Origin: Lepidostoma basale
Taxonomy: Eukaryota; Arthropoda; Insecta; Trichoptera; Lepidostomatidae
Reading direction: 5' to 3'
Assembly (NCBI GenBank): GCA_022606425.2
Contig: JAHDVF020000010.1
Coordinates: 1,984,001-2,048,000 of the forward strand
DNA: 64,000 nt
Each line of letters begins with the position of its first letter. The stretch's first letter is position 1. Under the pieces are notes generated by a model. The model made no database searches and was not told the DNA's origin. It was given only the letters and a program-made list of their open reading frames with translations. Shown in pieces: positions 11,801-21,796 of the stretch. The position numbers and the translations under genes are program-made.

Positions 11801-14800
11801 GGTCGTGGGGTCTCCTCATTGCGTAATCATACTATCGGAGCCTTGATTCTGATATTTTTTTGATTATGGGTGCAACCTTAAAGTTTCCCCTCATATTTTC
11901 GTTTTGCACCTTGTCTTTTAATCTGTCATATGGAGCTTTTGTAAATTTGTCTGCCCTGTATGATATTTGTATATTAAAGAATGTTGTTTTACCACACAGT
12001 CTTTTATACAATTTTCGGGATTCTTTTGTTAATATTTTGCTTCACTTCTATACGCTAGTACCCACTCTTTTTATGTTGAATACATTGTAGTCCGCCACGA
12101 GCCACTGCAAGCGGCTATGCCAGAGTACCTTCACCAACGACTGGGCTGGCCGATGGGAGCGGTTCGACGCGGAATGCCTCAAACAACCGCAACAGGCCGC
12201 CCTGGTCAGCTGTATCGACGAAGGTAATGATCCATACTCTTCCAGGAAACTTAATACTTATCCCTTCTACGGATTCTTTTCCCCACTGCAGATACAAGGT
12301 ATAGATACTCAAGCATAAGTGCGACAGCCATACCTATGCTAATTTTACCGTTTTTTGGAATCCTTTTTTCCATACGGACAAATATAATTTTGGATATATC
12401 TTATATAAATATTAGATGAAATTTTAGTAAATATTTATTTATTTATTTATTATAACAAACGAAAAACATTTAGGCGACTCATTTGGATACAAAACGGTGT
12501 AACAAAGATAAACCAACGACATAAAATCAAAAAAATCATGCATATCAGAAGGAACCCCAATATGTCCACGTTAGCGAGGCAGTACTCTTTCCAGAATTTG
12601 TAATATATTTTTTATGTACATTACCTCACTGACACTGAAAATGTCCAAATCCGAGATGATTAGATTCAACGTCCGAATAGCTCATCCTACTGGCATCACG
12701 AGGTAACAATTTAACAATACGTACATAAGGAGATTTGGGTTTCAAACCTGGATTCGATTATTTTGAGTTTCTCCTTCATGGTTGCAATCCTGCTGTGGAT
12801 TGGTTTGTAACAAGCCTCACTCGTTCCTGTCTCCTCATTCACTCAGCCCGTCTCCAGCCATTATTTTCATCTCGGTGTATCTCCTATAGCGCATGTCTCT
12901 AATCACCTGGTTCATATAGGGGTCTCTTGGGAGACCTCTGCAGTTTCTGTTTCATTCCCTCCGATAGCGATAAGCAGGCCCGGATGCCTGATAATTTAGT
13001 GATGTCGGGGTTAAATCTTTTTTAAAATGAATAGTCCAATGAGTGTTGAATCTTCATTGCAGTGGAGGAACCGTGCGAGCTGGGCTGCGAGGGTCTGTCT
13101 TACTGCACCAACTTCAACAATCGACCCACGGAGCTGTTCCGTTCCTGCAACGCGCAGGCCGACATGGCGGCTCAGTACGATGTCGCTCTATGGCAGGCAC
13201 AAGGGTACACATACATTTCACTAACTTCTCAAGTATACTAACAAGGGGAGGGCACGACATAGGAAATTTACTTCGGAATGGGAGTATGCAAAATTGTAGT
13301 ATCTCCTAAGAGTCCTCCATAGTCAAAGTAAGAAAGCGCAATAGCCAGCCAATTTCTTCTGGACCATTAGATGGCAGCGAACAGCCGATTTTATGACAAT
13401 TTATTTTAATCTATAACTATAAAATTATATTTTAATATTTTTGTATGAAGCATTCAATTTGTGGTGTGACATTATTAAAATAATATTAATACACTTTTAT
13501 TAGTTTTAACCATGGCGATGCGGTTCGCAACCCATCACACCGCGTCTCCCGCGGGGACGAAAAGAGAAGGATGGAGTACCGCATCGGTTAAAGTGTGCAG
13601 TCCATTCTTTTTGCCTAACCTTCAGAGAGAGGGCATATAATACTAAGTTAGTTTTATATTGTTATAACCAACCGGTTTCGCTACCGCCAGAGCAGGGACA
13701 CTTTTGTTACCTTAGCGAAGCTGTAACAAAATAAGGTGGTGGAAAAACTAATAAAAATGTACTAATATTATTTTTTATAATTTTTCAGTTATGTGGAGCT
13801 GCCGGGAATGCGACTGCATGTACGAAACAGCACGGCGTGCGCGACAGGAGTGTGGCGCGCGGCCGCATGCGCGCTCCAGCTAAAGCCGTGCGCGCGCCAG
13901 GAGCACGCGGCACGCGTGTGCCGCGAAGACTGCTTGTCCGTGTTGGCGCGCTGCGCGGACTGGACGCGCGGTGGCGCGGGTGCCAGCGCAGCCGAGCTCT
14001 GCGCGCGCCTCTCTCCCGAGGACCCCAACGCACCCTGCATCGCGCTCAGGAACTTCATGGAGCCCAGTGAGTACACACAGGGTCGAAATATAACTCTTAA
14101 GGTCGATTTACATATATCAGTGATATGACAGTGCCCTGATCTGTCCGTAATTTAATCAAAAACAAGTAGAATACAGGCTTGAACTCATGTCCCCTAGAGA
14201 AGGAGCCAAGCGTTCTATTCAAGCTACTACCCTTTATTGCAAAATAAACATGATAAAAATGTCTGTACATTTAATTTTTCCTTAACAATAATGTTACATT
14301 TCTTATTAAATAATTAATACAATTGAAAATCCCTGTTTTCTAGAAGTTTTATTGTATTATGTAAACTTTGTGATAGAAAATAATTTTGTTATTTGAAATT
14401 GAACGGTAAAAGTTCTTTGCAAATAACGAATTTTTTTTTGTTAAAAATCTTTTTAAATGTACATTTAGTTTAAATCTACTAATTTTTGTGTTTTTGGCCG
14501 ATTTCGGCAGCTCACTGCCATCTTCTGGGGTGGTAGAAGACACAAACATTAGTGGATTTCAACTAAATATACATTTTAAAAAGATTTTCACATTTTTTAT
14601 TATTATTATTTATATTATTTGATTTTTCACCTGTAAAAGGCATTATCAAATGTATCAAAAAATCAAACGCGCTACTGTTTATATAGACAAGTTAAACAAG
14701 CAGAATACGGTAATTCAGGTAAATAACATGGCGGTACATTTAATATAAAAATATTTTTATATATACTCGTACATTTGACTTTTGGTTTGGTTTGGTTTGG

Positions 14801-17800
14801 GAGGTTTTGACTACCGCGTACAGGATTCCGCAGAGTTGGACGTCCCCCTGCCCGCTGGACCGACGATCTGAAGAGGATTGCTGGACCTTGATGGATGGGA
14901 GCGGCAATGGATAGGGGTAGGTGGCGTGCTTTGGGAGAGGCCTACATTCAGCAGTGGATGACAGACGGCTGATGATGTACATTTGACTGCGAAAACTTTC
15001 ATTGATGCACCCCTTCCCTTGATGCCCTAAGCAAGTGCATACTCTGCAAGGTTAATCCAGTACTGAGTATACACCTGTTTTATGTTATTGGGTTGTTCTC
15101 CAGTACAATCTAGATCCTCCCAAAATTTTCAGGTATAGTCGAGATACTGTTTTTGCTGGTTCCTGTGTGTATGAACTTTAGTTAAATATATATAATTTTA
15201 CATTGAGAAAATTGAATGTTTCTAGGCGACAACCCGTATACAGAACCGAGCGAGCAAGTGTCCTCCCCTTGTAAGGGTGATCCCTGCAGTGCCACGCAGG
15301 TCTGCTCTATCAACAGGAACTGCCCCCACGGCCAATCCTGCAACGCCTACACCTGTGTTAACGGCTGTCCTTTGGGTAATACAACCATTCTTTCTTATCT
15401 GCTCATTATGACCACACGAAGATACCATATCCTTTTACTTCTTCTTTATGTGCCGTCTCCTCTGAGAAAGTTGGCGATCATCGGGGCTATTTCCACCTTG
15501 TTGACTGCGGCCTTGAACAGCGATGTGGTCCCACTTCTGTGCAGCTAAGAGATTCTTCTCCTGGTCTTCTTCTTCCTGGTATTTTTACTCCAGATGCTTT
15601 TTCTTCTGTTGGAGAACAATCTCACTGCGAATTCTGTCTCTCCAAATTGTTTTGAGTATTTTTCTATATATCCAGAGTTCAAATGATTGTATTCCTCATC
15701 TCTGTCGCATCAGTCAGTGTGCAAACTTCCATACCATATAACAATACTGGAAACACAACAACGGACAATGCATTTTTAGATTCAGGGAAAGCGTCTTTAT
15801 TGGTCAGAATGTTTTCATGAAGACTCCACGTGCTTGCTCAATGCGGCAATCTCTCATTGACCATACATCCTTGATATTTATATGAGTTTACACACTCTAG
15901 TCTTGTACCGTATCTATATCCAGTCGACTACAAATTTCACGTCTGTTGCCGAGTGTCCGAAGTATACCTTCATCGTCTTCCCCGTTTACCGAAGTCTTTA
16001 TATTATAGAAACATGAGATACTCAACATTTGAAGTAAGAAAGTCGCATAGTTTCGGCATTTGTGAATTGTTTTGACAACGCCTAAAAAAAGTTGTGGTGA
16101 CGCGAAGAGTGCATGAGGGTTTATATGTGTTCTTAATGGTGGTCGATAGAGCAGAATAATTGATCTCGCATACTTTGTTGCTTTATTTATATCTATCTTT
16201 ATTGAAAATCCCTATTGATTAAGTTCTGTTCTATTTTCTATGTTCAAGGTCTGATCATGAAACGAGTTTTTATATTTTAGGCGAAGCCAGCCAGTTCTTG
16301 GTGCCCGAAGGATCCTATGTCCGGATCCCCATCTCCAACTCCCAGAAGGGCTGCCTGAAGATCTGCCAGTGCTCCGGGAAGGGGATGATCGACAAGTGCC
16401 AACCGCTGCCCTGCTTCTCCTACGATAGTTGTAACCTGGCTAACAAGGTCATTCAGCACGGTGAGTGGAATGATGGATTTCTATCCTTGGTCTTTGAACA
16501 TTTAAAAATAATATATACATAAAAGTGTGTAGATATAATTTCAAGAAACACTAACATTTGAACAATATAAATTAGAGGCAGAGTAACCTCTGCATAATTG
16601 ATGGCCAACATTAGGGAAACCTGATATGGTACAAGTGAGATTCTGTAAGTCTCAACGCTTACGGTGGGCTGGCTATGTGGAAAGAATGCCAGAGGGTAGA
16701 ACACCACAAATTATATTACCCCGAGAAAAGAGACCAAGAGGCAGACCGAGGAAAGATGGGCGCATTGTGTGGAAGAAGATTGGGAGAAAATGGAACGAGC
16801 TGGGGAATGGAGAGAGATGGCCGGGGACAGAAGTCAGGGGAGGGCCATTGTGGAGGAAGCCAAGTCCCACACCGAGATGTGGCGCCGAGAAATGAATGAA
16901 TGAATGAATGAATGATGATATGGTTCAAGAAAAATAAGGAATTAGAGTTGAAAATGTCGCTTTACAAAAACCATCCATTTTAATTTCCTAATTTTATTGG
17001 AAGTGGTGAATTTGATGGGATTTTAATAATGTTTTACCTTATTTGGGTTTTATCAAAAGGGTTTCCATGTGCCAATTAGAAATAATCATGTTATAAGGAA
17101 ACTAAACAGCCAATCAAACTGATCATTTGGCTGTTCGATCAGAGGATTTATTTGTAAATGTGCTGATTTCCCCAGGGTCGATATTCTACATGGAGTGTAA
17201 CGTATGCTCTTGCTTCGCGGGGGAGATCGTGTGCAGCAAGAAGCAGTGCGACTTGCAGGACAAGGGACTGGCTGGAAGCACGCTGCTACCCTGCAACTGC
17301 CCGCCGCACCACGTGCCCATGTGCGGGAGCAACGGAAATACCTACCCCAACGAGTGCCTCGCCAAGTTAGTTCATAAAACTGTTGATCAAAAATGGACAG
17401 AGTTGCTTCAATAAAAAAATATTCTGATACCATACACATATTGTCTTTCAATGAGAGCTTAGTGTCTTGCATTAATTGGCGGGATATAGTACTACTTCTT
17501 CTTTTTCTTTTAATAGATCTGGCAATCTGTGACACAAATATATTTATCCTAAGATGAAGTTCAACTATCCCTCCATCTCTAAGGTGGTCGACGATGTCCA
17601 GGTGGGATTTCGTTAGCTGCTGTATATGCGAGTCTGTTACTGTTCATGCTGGTTATATGGTCTATCCAGTCTTATCATGTATTTTTCTGAATCTACTCCA
17701 CTGAGCAATGTCCTCATTTTTAATCAGTAGTGATCTAGGGGACATAACGCTAAGCCCTTTATTTACAGAACATAGGATCAATCATGGACATGACCCGATT

Positions 17801-20800
17801 CCTTCTTCACAATAACGAGAAAAAATCTCTACTGACATTGGAGATTTAAAAAAACTTATATTTTCGCAAATAAAATACCGACCTCTTTCTTAAGTATGAA
17901 GCAATAATTACCCCATCAATCAAAATTAAAAACACTAATGTGAAGATTAATAAATGGAAATAAAAATATTTTTTTTGTGTTAAAGAAATCACGACCTTCG
18001 TGGCCGAGTGGTAAGTGCATTGACTGCCACCACGAAGGTTCTGGGTTCGATTCCCGGCGAGGGCAGTGTGATTGTCAGACTGTCTTTTGTCTGATATAGA
18101 TTTTACGGGACAATAAAATGGCGATAGATTAGCTACCTACCATATATCACGAGAATCACTATGATAGCTATAACACCCTTTACATCGATTTGGCTCATGC
18201 TATCATGATGTAAAGAGCGATTCAAGAAAATAACAATAATAATCTTTCTTCGTTGACATGAGTATTGTGTAAAATAACTGATTTGTGGTATGAAGTTGTA
18301 TTGTAAACAAATAATTTGTCTTCTAGGTGTTCTGGACTGGGGGATGCTGACATAGAGTTCGGTCCCTGTTCCTCCAAGAAGCCGTGTGACAGTTCCCCCT
18401 GCCCACAGGGCTCCACCTGCCTCCCCAACCCCACCGTCTGCCTTTCTCTCATGCATCGCCCGTGCCCACAACATATTTGTGGTAAGCTAAAATATTACTC
18501 AATTGGTACAGTGAAAACAAGCGTACGAGCAAATCGGGCTGAAAAATGGAATGAGAATTGATAAATAAGGTTCAATAATATTTCTTCATTATTGAGTGTA
18601 AACGTGCCAAATGGTTTCTTCTGTTTTATGGATCATTGTAGTGGTGGTGGTCACTCACCATTGTTGTATTCTTAATGGTATCTTCTTATTCTCTTTTTTT
18701 AGATCTTTCGATCTGTCCAGACAAGGCATCAATCTTGGTCCTGTGATAAAGACGTCCAACTTTCTATCCGTTTTTATAATGTTCGTTTTGGTGGTCGACA
18801 GCCCTCTACAAGATCTTGGGAATCGTCTCTAGATCCATTCACTCGATGCGATTTTTCCGGAATCGTCTTCTCTGCCTAATCCCTTTCACCAATCCCCGAT
18901 GTCATCTATATTTATCATTATCATCATCGGCTGTCCCCCGTGGGTTCGCATGTGACTGAGGAGCTCAATCCTGGATCCACATATTCTGGGGCATCTGGGG
19001 CAGGGGAAGGCTGGTAGCGGAGCCGTCACCGTTTCCCGATGATCTCTTCATTCTCCTCTTCTTTCTCTCTGCGCGTAGTCTCGGCGCTGTGCTTCAAAGT
19101 CCTGCGTACCTTTATGTGCTGTTATTCTCTACCTAGGTTTGTCTTCTGCAGTCTTTTCCCAGCAATCACAATCAATGTGGTTTGCTTTTAGGGAGTCCTT
19201 GAAGCGTTTACTCTGATCACCGTGTGAACATTTTCCTTGGGTCACCTGAGAGTTATATTACAGTTTCTGCAAATCTCTCTTCTTATCTCTAAGCCATACG
19301 ACTGCAGAGAAGTTAACTATTAGGTTATAACTGATATTTTTTCTTGTGTTTATATCAGGATCTAACGTTTTATTACAGCCTGATCAGAATCTGTGTTAGT
19401 TGATTGTTCATAAATTAAAATGCGATGTTCCCAGTAAACGCGACCTGGTGTGCAGCCCAGCCTGGGCAGGCCGTGTGCGACACGGAGGGTACCACGCACG
19501 CCAGCCCCTGCCGTCTACTGGCTGCCGGCCGCCAGCTGGCCTACATGGGAAAGTGCCTCATCAAATGCGACCAGGTTCGTGTTACAAATTCCTTTTATTA
19601 AAGTTCTTTTTCTTAAACTGATAACCTTATAGTTTTGATCCAATCACCTTAATTAAATAAGAGCATCGTTGGTACTTATGGTCTTGAAACTGTAACACTG
19701 TCCAAACAAAGTGCCGAGAAACTATGAGTGACCCAAAGAGCCATGGAATGAGCCATGTTAGGAATAAGCCAAAGAGACAGAGTCAGAAAGATACGGTGAG
19801 AGAAAAAACAAAGGTCACTGACATAATCCACCGGGTGGCGACTCTAAAATGGCAATGGGCAGGTCACGTAGCCAGAAGCTCAGATGAAAAGTGGACAAGA
19901 AGACTGCTAACTTGGAGATCGTAGACGGCAATTAGAAGTGCAGGGCGACCGCATCTACGGTGAAAGGATGATCTGAATAGACACATCGGAATAACCTGGA
20001 TGCAGTCTGTACAAGACAGAGTGACATGGAAGCGAATGGAGGAGGCCTTTGTCCAGGAGTGGACGGGAATAGGCTGAGGAAGAAAAAGAATAAGATATCG
20101 GGGCAAGGTTACAAGAGAAACTGGAACACAGAAGGGTTCCCCCCACATACACGAGGTTGTTGTAGGGCGCAACGGCGCCTTTTCGTCAGCCTTGCTTGTA
20201 CACCTCCTAGGCTTGTCCCCGTCCATCCGAGACATCAATTTAATATGTGTATATTTTCTCCGGTGACCTGCACTTCCACATGTAAATTCTATTTATGTTT
20301 TTAAAGAGAAACCGAAACTATAACACCTGACGCCCCTGGATACGACACAAGTCGACCAAACCTTCCACCACAATTTCAAGAGAAACAAGAGAGGCGACAC
20401 TTATTAAGGCCAATATGGTTTATGAAATTGGCTTGCAATTTGCATGCAGAAGAAGACAGGGAATAAATAAAATATGAAGACTGTACATAATAAGTATTAG
20501 ATTTGAACTGAGGAGTGAGGAGGAGGTCCCGAGTTTCGGGCTCTTAATCCATTTGTCCTCTTTCAGAGTACGAATAACATCACGAACGCCTACTTCGGGT
20601 AACAACAGTTAACTGATGTTGCGTACAGTATGTAACAATTATAATTTAAAGCATCTATTGAGAACAGGTGAAATATAATATATAAAATCAGAAACGCACG
20701 AAAGGTGGTCCGACATTAGGAATACAAGATACTCTCTAAAGTCAAGATTATTTATCTTCTAAACGTACTTTGACTAATACAAAAGACGTCGATCTCCGAA

Positions 20801-21764
20801 GTGATCATGTTCAGCAGTTTGATTGCTCTGCCCACCGGTATCACCAAAGGCAGGTTGATTCTGCATGTTGAGAGATAAAATAGTCTGTGGTGACGCTGTT
20901 GAAGATAATTATCCGGAACATATAGATGGAGCCTCCAAGATGACGGAATAAATTAATAACTCATAGTCCAAGAAAAAATCTAAAAATTCACATCAAAACA
21001 GTTTTATGAAAAATCATGAATATTTTAATCTTTGATTATTATGATATATGAATAGGGCGGGTAAAGAGAGTCGTGCTACCAGTCTGTATTGCTTTCAGTC
21101 GGGGACCGTGTGCGGCATAAACGGCAACACGTACAGCTCGGAGTGCGCCGCGTGGGCCGACTTCGTGAGCGTGGACTACCCGGGACCCTGCGTGTCCGTG
21201 GGGCTCATCTCTCCCTCCGTGAGCAACAAGTGTGGTCTGGACCACGTAACCTGCCCCCCACTGGCTCGCCCCGACTGCCTAGGGTACACGCCCCCCGGCG
21301 CCTGCTGCCCTGTATGCGGGGGCGCCCTCAAGCTCCTCTACTCGAGGAAACAAATCGACCGCGCGCTGTATGCGCTCAGAGGGAATTCGCTGACTTCGCT
21401 GACGTTAAAGTCCATGTTGACCTCGCTGCAGAGGCACGTGCAGGTGGCTGAGTGCGTGGTGCGCGGGTACGTGAGCGTGGAGCTGGACATCTTCGTCATG
21501 GTGCAGAGCGTGGAGAGGCGCGCGTCCAGTCTGCAGGCGGAAGCGTGCGTGCGCGAGGCGGAGAAGCTCGCTAGTCTGGTCCGGCGGCACAGCGCGCGCA
21601 TCGCCAGCGAGCTCAGCCTCGGCGCGCTCACCGTGGCCACCGAGGTGCACGCGTTGCCCGCCAATGGCGCTCCCTCCAGCCGGCCCTGCGCGCTCCTCTG
21701 CGCCTGCGCAATCTTCCATCTCCTACTTTATGTACACAAGACTGCATTTAAATTATTATTTTAG
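5855..21764 (+). CDS. reck: RECK orthologue (reversion-inducing cysteine-rich protein with Kazal motifs), 3' 13 coding exons
   Basis: Thirteen exons splice into one frame of 890 codons plus stop, with every phase consistent. Vertebrate RECK is about 970 residues, so roughly 80 N-terminal residues (signal peptide and first CC repeat) lie left of the window. In order (residue 1 at 5855) there are four remaining CC cysteine repeats (about 20-260), a frizzled-like cysteine-rich part with CTNFNNRPTELFRSCNAQ (about 265-400), cysteine-rich segments (400-535), Kazal-type motifs (about 535-690) and a hydrophobic C-terminal tail that fits a GPI-anchor signal. In vertebrates RECK inhibits matrix metalloproteinases at the cell surface and, with GPR124, is a Wnt7 co-receptor; the role in this insect is inferred. 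Exons are much more GC-rich than introns. LINE pieces fill most introns but none breaks an exon. Confidence 0.93.
7680..7862 (+). CDS. reck: RECK exon B, CC repeat 2
   Basis: Acceptor TTTCAG, donor GTCAGT. Encodes SEWWGRACCGLARG..CGRACATA..ACRRS..FYECLDRQ, ending in QECC, the start of the next repeat. The CC doublet and the later cysteines keep RECK spacing. The exon is about 70% GC inside AT-rich introns. Phase 1 in, phase 1 out. Confidence 0.92.
7863..8690. other. intron DNA between RECK exons B and C, left part
   Basis: AT-rich, no gene. Poly-A runs at 8288-8350. From about 8693 to the next exon the intron is reverse-strand LINE. Confidence 0.5.
8693..9372 (-). mobile_element. LINE ORF2 C-terminal fragment abutting RECK exon C
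   Basis: Minus-strand peptides include VERVEKFEYLDSILTQS, KCYVWSVLLYGCETWTL, RLEAFEMWLHRRMLRVPW, TNNEVLGRAR and GEKYHLLQLILEGKIEGRR, the post-RT region of an RTE-type LINE. A 46-bp stretch near 8862-8890 looks rearranged. The coding homology reaches to about ten bases from the acceptor of RECK exon C. A close relative is at 26505-26940. Confidence 0.85.
9383..9559 (+). CDS. reck: RECK exon C, CC repeat 3
   Basis: Acceptor TGTTGCAG, donor GTAAGT. Encodes LSCHQACKDVFRSRQTP, VTELCEETSPKLMLCARNYT and ASNPLK, matching the third CC repeat; NYT is a glycosylation sequon. The acceptor region is weakly pyrimidine-rich and lies in or beside LINE-derived sequence. Phase 1 in, phase 1 out. Confidence 0.93.
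9745..10170 (-). mobile_element. LINE 3' fragment (SSDEKW family)
   Basis: Minus strand encodes QRAMIGISLRDRVRND, TDIIHRVATLKWQWASHVAR, SSDEKWKRRLLTWRPR and, in a shifted frame, the GLCPGVDGNRLRKK end. The plus-strand copy at 19678-20085 matches closely. Confidence 0.85.
10171..10515 (-). mobile_element. LINE fragment (GEKY family) joined to another LINE
   Basis: Minus strand encodes NWLDAFEMFICQRMLCIP, VSNADVLQRARANRELL, LDHVLRGEKYHLLRLIL and GVGRRQLSWLRNIREWTG. It runs in frame into the neighbouring SSDEKW-family fragment, giving a 197-codon chimeric ORF. Confidence 0.82.
10608..10849 (+). CDS. reck: RECK exon D, CC repeats 4 and start of 5
   Basis: Acceptor GATATAG, donor GTACTA. The split codon makes TAT (Tyr), then LHCCTESESMECRSSCQVAL, PLPQQPLWQCLLRAD and DSAKLHCCHK. 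The two CC doublets and the PLWQCLL block are strongly RECK-like. Phase 1 in, phase 0 out. The acceptor's pyrimidine tract is weak, but it is the only AG that keeps the frame. Confidence 0.9.
10960..12075 (-). mobile_element. LINE ORF2 fragment, degenerate
   Basis: Minus-strand peptide EDRIPMKILNTRPDGKRSVG, then LRWIEGVEEDLRAIDVTNWR and DPREGGEKFWRRP, is a standard LINE C-terminal block. The stretch to the right carries further decayed reverse-strand RT sequence (11600-12075) with many frame breaks. It fills the intron between RECK exons D and E. Confidence 0.7.
12091..12223 (+). CDS. reck: RECK exon E, CC repeat 5
   Basis: Acceptor ATTGTAG, donor GTAATG. Encodes SATSHCKRLCQSTFTNDW, RWERFDAECL and AALVSCIDE, the fifth CC repeat. 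Phase 0 in, phase 1 out. Confidence 0.92.
12224..13062. other. intron DNA between RECK exons E and F
   Basis: No gene seen. The part at about 12770-12960 (TCCTTCATGGTTGCAATCCT, CTCTGCAGTTTCTGTTTCAT) reads like decayed reverse-strand LINE coding sequence but no motif is certain. Confidence 0.4.
13063..13204 (+). CDS. reck: RECK exon F, cysteine-rich core
   Basis: Acceptor CATTGCAG, donor GTACAC. Encodes EEPCELGCEGLSY then CTNFNNRPTELFRSCNAQ, the most conserved stretch of the family, then YDVALWQAQ. Phase 1 in, phase 2 out. This block alone identifies the gene. Confidence 0.96.
13390..13745. mobile_element. foldback repeat of the hammerhead-like group (family F4), interrupted
   Basis: Left flank GTATGAAGCATTCAATTTGTG matches copies at 33440, 34730 and 37225. 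A (TTAG)n-LINE-related piece is inserted at about 13507-13650, starting ATGCGGTTCGCAACCCATCA. The core on the minus strand keeps GTAGC, GAAAC and CGGTT but has lost a clear CUGANGA. Confidence 0.65.
13789..14066 (+). CDS. reck: RECK exon G, cysteine-rich domain
   Basis: Acceptor TTTTTCAG, donor GTGAGT. Encodes YVELPGMRLHVRNST, VWRAAACALQLKPCARQEH, RVCREDCLSVLARCADW and AELCARLSPEDPNAPCIAL. It matches the RECK domain after the NNRPTE block. It is about 70% GC. Phase 2 in, phase 1 out; NST is a sequon. Confidence 0.94.
14318..14720. mobile_element. foldback repeats, mixed F1/F6 families
   Basis: The outer part carries the F1 TTTTCTAGAAGTTTTATT signature. The centre (14485-14535, minus) has CCAGAAGA, a GGCAG stem, GCTGCC and GAAAT, a hammerhead-like cassette similar to one at 56680-56712. 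F1-like GGCATTATCAAATG follows at 14639. Confidence 0.55.
14785..14975 (+). mobile_element. LINE 3' end (GATGAT-tailed family)
   Basis: Plus strand carries the 3' end with PLPAGPTI-type coding remnants and GACAGACGGCTGATGATG. It is close to the longer copy at 59070-59480. Confidence 0.8.
15226..15375 (+). CDS. reck: RECK exon H
   Basis: Acceptor TTTCTAG, donor GTAATA. Encodes SPCKGDPCSATQVCSIN, then CPHGQSCNAYTCVNGCPLG, with RECK cysteine spacing. Phase 1 in, phase 1 out. Confidence 0.94.
15440..15995 (-). mobile_element. degenerate LINE RT-region fragment
   Basis: Reverse-strand coding remnants typical of LINE ORF2 (for example the block at 15450-15545, reverse of GTGGGACCACATCGCTG) run across this intron with stops in every frame. 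The boundaries are approximate. Confidence 0.6.
16281..16460 (+). CDS. reck: RECK exon I
   Basis: Acceptor TATTTTAG, donor GTGAGT. Encodes GEASQFLVPEGSYVRIPIS, GCLKICQCSGKGMIDKC and FSYDSCNLANKV. Phase 1 in, phase 1 out. Confidence 0.94.
16622..16915 (+). mobile_element. LINE 3' fragment with (GAAT)n tail
   Basis: Encodes RFCKSQRLRWAGYVERMPEG, REKRPRGRPRK and WKKIGRKWNELG, then ends with tandem GAAT units at 16889-16915. This is a LINE C-terminus of yet another family. Confidence 0.85.
17176..17365 (+). CDS. reck: RECK exon J, first Kazal-type motif
   Basis: Acceptor TTCCCCAG, donor GTTAGT. Encodes FYMECNVCSCFAGEIVCSKK, then PCNCPPHHVPMCGSNG, NTYPNECLAK: the C..VPMCGSNGNTYPNEC pattern is the Kazal signature. 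Phase 1 in, phase 2 out. Confidence 0.96.
17515..17700 (-). mobile_element. degenerate LINE fragment
   Basis: Reverse-strand remnant with blocks such as CCTCCATCTCTAAGGTGGTC that recur in the other reverse LINE pieces at 18690 and 31490. No open frame. Confidence 0.5.
17988..18235 (+). repeat. tRNA-derived SINE, plus strand
   Basis: Head with GGCCGAGTGG and GGTTCGATTCC (A and B boxes) at about 18000-18056, body with GACAATAAAATGGCGATAG, and a tail reading TTTACATCGATTTGGCTCAT and AATAATAAT-like 3' end. It sits 90 bp upstream of RECK exon K. Confidence 0.88.
18327..18481 (+). CDS. reck: RECK exon K
   Basis: Acceptor TCTTCTAG, donor GTAAGC. Completes the first Kazal motif (KCSGLGDADIEFGPC) and continues CDSSPCPQGSTCLPNPTVC, RPCPQHIC. 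Phase 2 in, phase 1 out. Confidence 0.94.
18690..19290 (-). mobile_element. degenerate LINE fragments
   Basis: Blocks such as GTGATAAAGACGTCCAAC and GGAATCGTCTTCTCTGCC match the reverse-strand LINE piece at 31485-31760. From about 18925 the sequence (GGTTCGCATGTGACTGAGGA) is from another part of a LINE. No intact ORF. Confidence 0.6.
19435..19574 (+). CDS. reck: RECK exon L, second Kazal-like motif
   Basis: Acceptor GTTCCCAG, donor GTTCGT. Encodes NATWCAAQPGQAVCDTEG, SPCRLLAAGRQLAYMGKC and LIKCDQ. The VCDTEG..SPC..L pattern is a divergent Kazal repeat, as in vertebrate RECK. NAT is a sequon. Phase 1 in, phase 0 out. Confidence 0.94.
19678..20085 (+). mobile_element. LINE 3' fragment (SSDEKW family)
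   Basis: Encodes VTDIIHRVATLKWQWAGHVA, RSSDEKWTRRLLTWRS and a frame-shifted GLCPGVDGNRLRKK end, as in the minus copy at 9745-10170. It lies in the last RECK intron. Confidence 0.85.
20640..20885 (-). mobile_element. retroposon fragment ((ATTTG)n family)
   Basis: Matches 59870-60090 over about 240 bp (GACATTAGGAATACAAGATA, TCAGCAGTTTGATTGCTCT, GGCAGGTTGATTCTGCATG). The tail itself is missing here. Confidence 0.7.
21099..21764 (+). CDS. reck: RECK exon M, last Kazal motif, C-terminal domain and GPI-type tail
   Basis: Acceptor GCTTTCAG; phase 0 in; stop TAG at 21762-21764. Encodes SGTVCGINGNTYSSECAAWA, DYPGPC (third Kazal motif), TPPGACCPVCGG, then a cysteine-poor domain with LQAEACVREAEKLASLVRR and LSLGALTVATEVHALP. 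It ends in a hydrophobic tail CALLCACAIFHLLLYV plus a short basic end. The tail follows SSRPC and fits a GPI-attachment signal, as known for RECK. The exon is about 65% GC. Confidence 0.96.
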   Translation, partial: SGTVCGINGNTYSSECAAWADFVSVDYPGPCVSVGLISPSVSNKCGLDHVTCPPLARPDCLGYTPPGACCPVCGGALKLLYSRKQIDRALYALRGNSLTSLTLKSMLTSLQRHVQVAECVVRGYVSVELDIFVMVQSVERRASSLQAEACVREAEKLASLVRRHSARIASELSLGALTVATEVHALPANGAPSSRPCALLCACAIFHLLLYVHKTAFKLLF

Positions 21765-21796
21765 CTCTCACATTTCATTAATGATAACCTTTTATT

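Noticed and set aside
13668..13700. Hammerhead core in the 13390-13745 F4 copy
   Set aside because: GAAAC and CGGTT remain but no CUGANGA-like heptamer can be placed with a paired stem I.
18000..18060. tRNA gene (also at 48930, 26310, 417-476)
   Set aside because: A and B boxes are there, but the cloverleaf is imperfect, copies share non-tRNA bodies and tails, and they are dispersed: SINE heads.
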